The position numbers were made by a program, and so were the translations under genes. A DNA stretch of 7,573 nucleotides from Pseudomonadota bacterium (lineage in GTDB: Bacteria > Pseudomonadota > Alphaproteobacteria > Acetobacterales > Acetobacteraceae). Below, in pieces: positions 5,475 through 7,573 of this stretch (positions are counted from its first letter, which is position 1; each line of letters starts with the position of its first letter). The stretch lies in contig JAKBCJ010000228.1 in NCBI GenBank assembly GCA_021807975.1, positions 1 through 7,573 of the forward strand. The letters run 5' to 3'. A model generated the notes under the pieces. It was not told the origin of the DNA. It did no database searches and was given only the letters and a program-made list of their open reading frames with translations.

Positions 5475-5510
5475 CCGGAACCAGGACTGCGTCATCAGGC
5501 CCGGTTCCGG
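5475..5510 (+). other. Perfect 8-bp inverted repeat between the small-protein and propeller genes
   Basis: CCGGAACC (5475-5482) and GGTTCCGG (5503-5510) can form a stable stem around a 20-nt loop, beginning seven nt after the small gene's stop. It is not followed by a T tract, so a classical intrinsic terminator is unlikely. Such hairpins often protect the upstream mRNA segment or attenuate read-through, which would make the small protein more abundant than the propeller. It could also be a protein-binding palindrome. Confidence 0.5.
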
Positions 5511-5533
5511 TCCCGCCCGCGCCATTGCAATTT

Positions 5534-5539
5534 GAAGGA
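5534..5539 (+). promoter_or_regulatory. Shine-Dalgarno of the propeller gene
   Basis: GAAGGA five nt before the ATG at 5545, good enough to fix that start. Confidence 0.6.
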
Positions 5540-5544
5540 TCGCC

Positions 5545-7218
5545 ATGTTCCATCGCGGACCTATCGCGGGCATCGCCGCGTCAGGGGTGTTTGTCGCGAC
5601 CGCCGGTTACGACAACCAGCTCATTTTATGGGATGCTGCCAGCAAGCGGGCTATCGCCAGAGGCTGCCACGATCATCTGGTCAACAACTGCGCCTTCAGC
5701 CCGGATGGCAAACTGCTGGTCAGCGCCAGCAGCGACTACTCGGCACGCATCTGGGACGTGCCGTCCATGCGCCTGAACGCCGTCCTGACCGGCCACGACG
5801 ACGACGTGGACATGGCCGTGTTCTCCCCGCTCGGCACCCGCGTCGCCACCTGCGCGCTGGACCGCACCATCCGCATCTTCGACCTCACCGGACACTGCCT
5901 GAAGATATTACGCGGCCACACTGGCAATATCCTGTCGGTCGCCTGGACCTGCGACGGGAACCGCCTGGTGTCCTCCGGCGTCGATGGCACGATACGGGAG
6001 TGGGACGCATCGTCCGGTACCGAAATCCGCTGCAATGACCTTCAGGTGCGAACCGATACGCTGGCCATTGATGCCGATGGCCGAATCCTTGCCGGCGACG
6101 ACAAAGGCCGCATCGCCGCGATCGCGGGCGGGTCGATCATTTACACCCCGGCGCATCGGGCCGGCATCAAGTATATCGCGTTCGACCAGCCAGGCGGCGT
6201 GCTGATAACGCTCAGCTACGACCGTACTGCCGCGATTTGGTCGGTCGCGGCGGACGGGACGATCGCCGAACTGTCGCGCGCCGAACTGCCCGCCCCGATC
6301 TGGGCGCGCGCCGCCGCCCCGATCGGCCGCAACCGTATTGCCGTGGGCACGTTCGGGTCCAGCTTCGCCGTCTTCGACTGGCAGAGGAACACCTGGGACA
6401 TGGACAAGGTCGCCGCCGGCCCCGGCCTGAACGCGGTCGCCGTCGCCGGGGGCTGCACCTATGCGATCGGCGACGCCGGGGTGTTGCTGCAAGACGGCCA
6501 GCCGTCTTCCAGGCTTCGCAGCCTCTGCAACTTCCTGCTGCCGGCCGGCGGCCGGCTGTTCACCGGCGGGCAACTGGGCCAGTTATTGGACGCGCGCAGC
6601 GGTGAAATCCTGTACCGCCATCATTCCCCGCTGAACTGCGGCACCAGCTTCGTCCGCGACGGAACCGCATATATCGCGATCGGCAGCTATACCGGCGAGG
6701 CACTGGTATTCGCGCTGGACGCTGACGGCCGGCCGGTCCCAAGCGGCCAGCACAAAATCTACGACAACGCGATCAAGGGCATGGCCGCAACCGCCGACCG
6801 CCTGTTTTCCGTTTGCGCTTCAACGGATATCGCCTGGCACGATACCGCGGATTTCAGCCTGATCCGGCGGATTCCGAAGGCCCACGAAAAGATCGCCAAC
6901 GGCTGCGCCCTGGCCGGCCCGCGCGGCTTCGCCAGTATCGGCCGCGACCTGAAACTAAGAATTTGGAACGATGGCCACCAAGAGGTGTTCCAAACCCCGC
7001 ATCCCAACTCGGTCAAGTGCATCTGCGCCAACGAAGACCGCACCCGGCTGATGACCGGCGCCTATACCGGCACGCTGGCCGAATTCGATCTCGCGACCCG
7101 AAGTTGGATTTCGTTCTACCGCCCCACCGCGTCCGGTATCTCCGGACTGGCGTGGGACAACGCTAACCGCCGCTTCCTCGCCAGTTCCTACGACGGGCAA
7201 ATCCATGCCGCGGCGTGA
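5545..7218 (+). CDS. WD40-like beta-propeller protein, about 14 blades (two propellers)
   Basis: A 557-residue protein made almost wholly of WD40-type repeats. The first four are clear, ending in LILWD (26-30), ARIWD (67-71), IRIFD (109-113) and IREWD (150-154), with GH starts at 83-84 and 124-125 and loop aspartates such as SSD (62-64) and ALD (104-106). Later blades are more degenerate but periodic, with endings such as TAAIW, FAVFD, LRIWN and LAEFD. I count about 14 blades, fitting two complete seven-bladed propellers in tandem. No signal peptide, membrane helix, NTPase or effector domain is present, so it is probably a cytoplasmic protein-binding platform; propellers have no catalytic activity of their own unless specialised. 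The start has GAAGGA five nt upstream. It is the middle gene of an apparent operon: 76 bp after the small proline-rich protein and overlapping the flavin reductase gene. The likely partners are those two products. Fold confidence is high; specific role unknown. Confidence 0.92.
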   Translation: MFHRGPIAGIAASGVFVATAGYDNQLILWDAASKRAIARGCHDHLVNNCAFSPDGKLLVSASSDYSARIWDVPSMRLNAVLTGHDDDVDMAVFSPLGTRVATCALDRTIRIFDLTGHCLKILRGHTGNILSVAWTCDGNRLVSSGVDGTIREWDASSGTEIRCNDLQVRTDTLAIDADGRILAGDDKGRIAAIAGGSIIYTPAHRAGIKYIAFDQPGGVLITLSYDRTAAIWSVAADGTIAELSRAELPAPIWARAAAPIGRNRIAVGTFGSSFAVFDWQRNTWDMDKVAAGPGLNAVAVAGGCTYAIGDAGVLLQDGQPSSRLRSLCNFLLPAGGRLFTGGQLGQLLDARSGEILYRHHSPLNCGTSFVRDGTAYIAIGSYTGEALVFALDADGRPVPSGQHKIYDNAIKGMAATADRLFSVCASTDIAWHDTADFSLIRRIPKAHEKIANGCALAGPRGFASIGRDLKLRIWNDGHQEVFQTPHPNSVKCICANEDRTRLMTGAYTGTLAEFDLATRSWISFYRPTASGISGLAWDNANRRFLASSYDGQIHAAA

Positions 7219-7573
7219 TCCCATCGCGGCGCATATGGCGGCGCGTCTGCTGCTGTTTCCCGCCAGCCTTCGCCAAAACTCCCACCAACGGCGCCTGATC
7301 GACTACTGTTCTGCCGCGATCGGCACATCCTGCTGTATCGACATCCTGACACCGGAGCAGGTGAACCTGCCGCTGTTCAACCAGGATCTGGAACGAACGC
7401 CCGCGGTGCTAAGCCACGTCGTCGCTCTGCGCGATCGGCTTGCGGCTGCCGACGGGCTGATCGTATCGTCACCAGAATATAACGGCCACGTATCGCCATA
7501 TCTTAAGAACACCATCGACTGGATATCCCGCCTTGCCCGGATCGACCCGGATTACGCACAACCGGATCCGTTC
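7205..7573 (+). CDS. NADPH-dependent FMN reductase-family flavoprotein (C-terminus cut by window edge)
   Basis: The first 123 residues of a flavodoxin-like protein of the NADPH-dependent FMN reductase family (azoreductase/chromate reductase/quinone reductase relatives, usually about 180-190 residues). Seen: a first beta strand and FMN-phosphate loop RLLLFPASLRQNSHQRRL (14-31), LPLFNQDLE (55-63), and the diagnostic SSPEYNGHVSPYLKNTIDW (88-106), which contacts flavin and forms the dimer interface. The usual GS before the LR of the loop is AS here. The ATG at 7205 overlaps the last 14 bases of the propeller gene, suggesting translational coupling; a second ATG at 7235 begins closer to the family N-terminus and could be the true start. 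Neither has a strong Shine-Dalgarno. Expected to bind FMN and reduce flavin, quinone or another electron acceptor with NAD(P)H in the cytoplasm. Being in the same operon as a small peptide and a propeller is unusual for this family and suggests a dedicated redox partner. Confidence 0.9.
   Translation, partial: MPRRDPIAAHMAARLLLFPASLRQNSHQRRLIDYCSAAIGTSCCIDILTPEQVNLPLFNQDLERTPAVLSHVVALRDRLAAADGLIVSSPEYNGHVSPYLKNTIDWISRLARIDPDYAQPDPF

Overview
The window is high-G+C DNA, coding on almost every base, with gene order and protein types that suggest an alphaproteobacterium, probably in or near Rhodospirillales. That placement is an inference from codon bias, the FNR/FixK-type site and the protein families; no rRNA or other phylogenetic marker is present to prove it. 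The window splits into two divergently oriented halves.

Left half, all on the minus strand (transcribed right to left): an EamA-family membrane transporter (4196-5074), glutaminyl-tRNA synthetase glnS (2358-4058), a short-chain dehydrogenase/reductase (1516-2250), a cysteine-rich DUF1847-type putative metal-binding protein (734-1435), and a class V PLP-dependent aminotransferase resembling isopenicillin-N epimerase (681 to 1, cut by the window edge). The last two are 52 bp apart and probably co-transcribed. The 80-bp gap in front of the DUF1847 gene carries a perfect FNR/FixK/Anr-type palindrome, TTGAT-N4-ATCAA, at a distance that fits an oxygen- or redox-responsive promoter for this pair.

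Right half, all on the plus strand: a 226-bp divergent intergenic region, then a 55-residue Ser/Pro/Ala/Asn-rich small protein with nine consecutive prolines (5301-5468), a 557-residue WD40-like beta-propeller protein that parses into about 14 blades, i.e. two seven-bladed propellers (5545-7218), and a partial NADPH-dependent FMN reductase-type flavoprotein (7205 to 7573, running off the right edge), whose start overlaps the end of the propeller gene. The three look like one operon. This is the most unusual part of the window: an abundant-looking, very short peptide (strong Shine-Dalgarno, hairpin after the gene) followed by a protein-binding scaffold and a redox enzyme. It could be a peptide-modification or scaffolded redox system, but the downstream genes that would decide this lie outside the window.

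The leader region of that operon has two further oddities: a 14-nt stretch perfectly complementary to the 3' end of 16S rRNA that is not positioned for any start codon, and a 12-bp direct repeat whose second copy overlaps it. No tRNA, rRNA, CRISPR array, insertion sequence or clear mobile element was seen.
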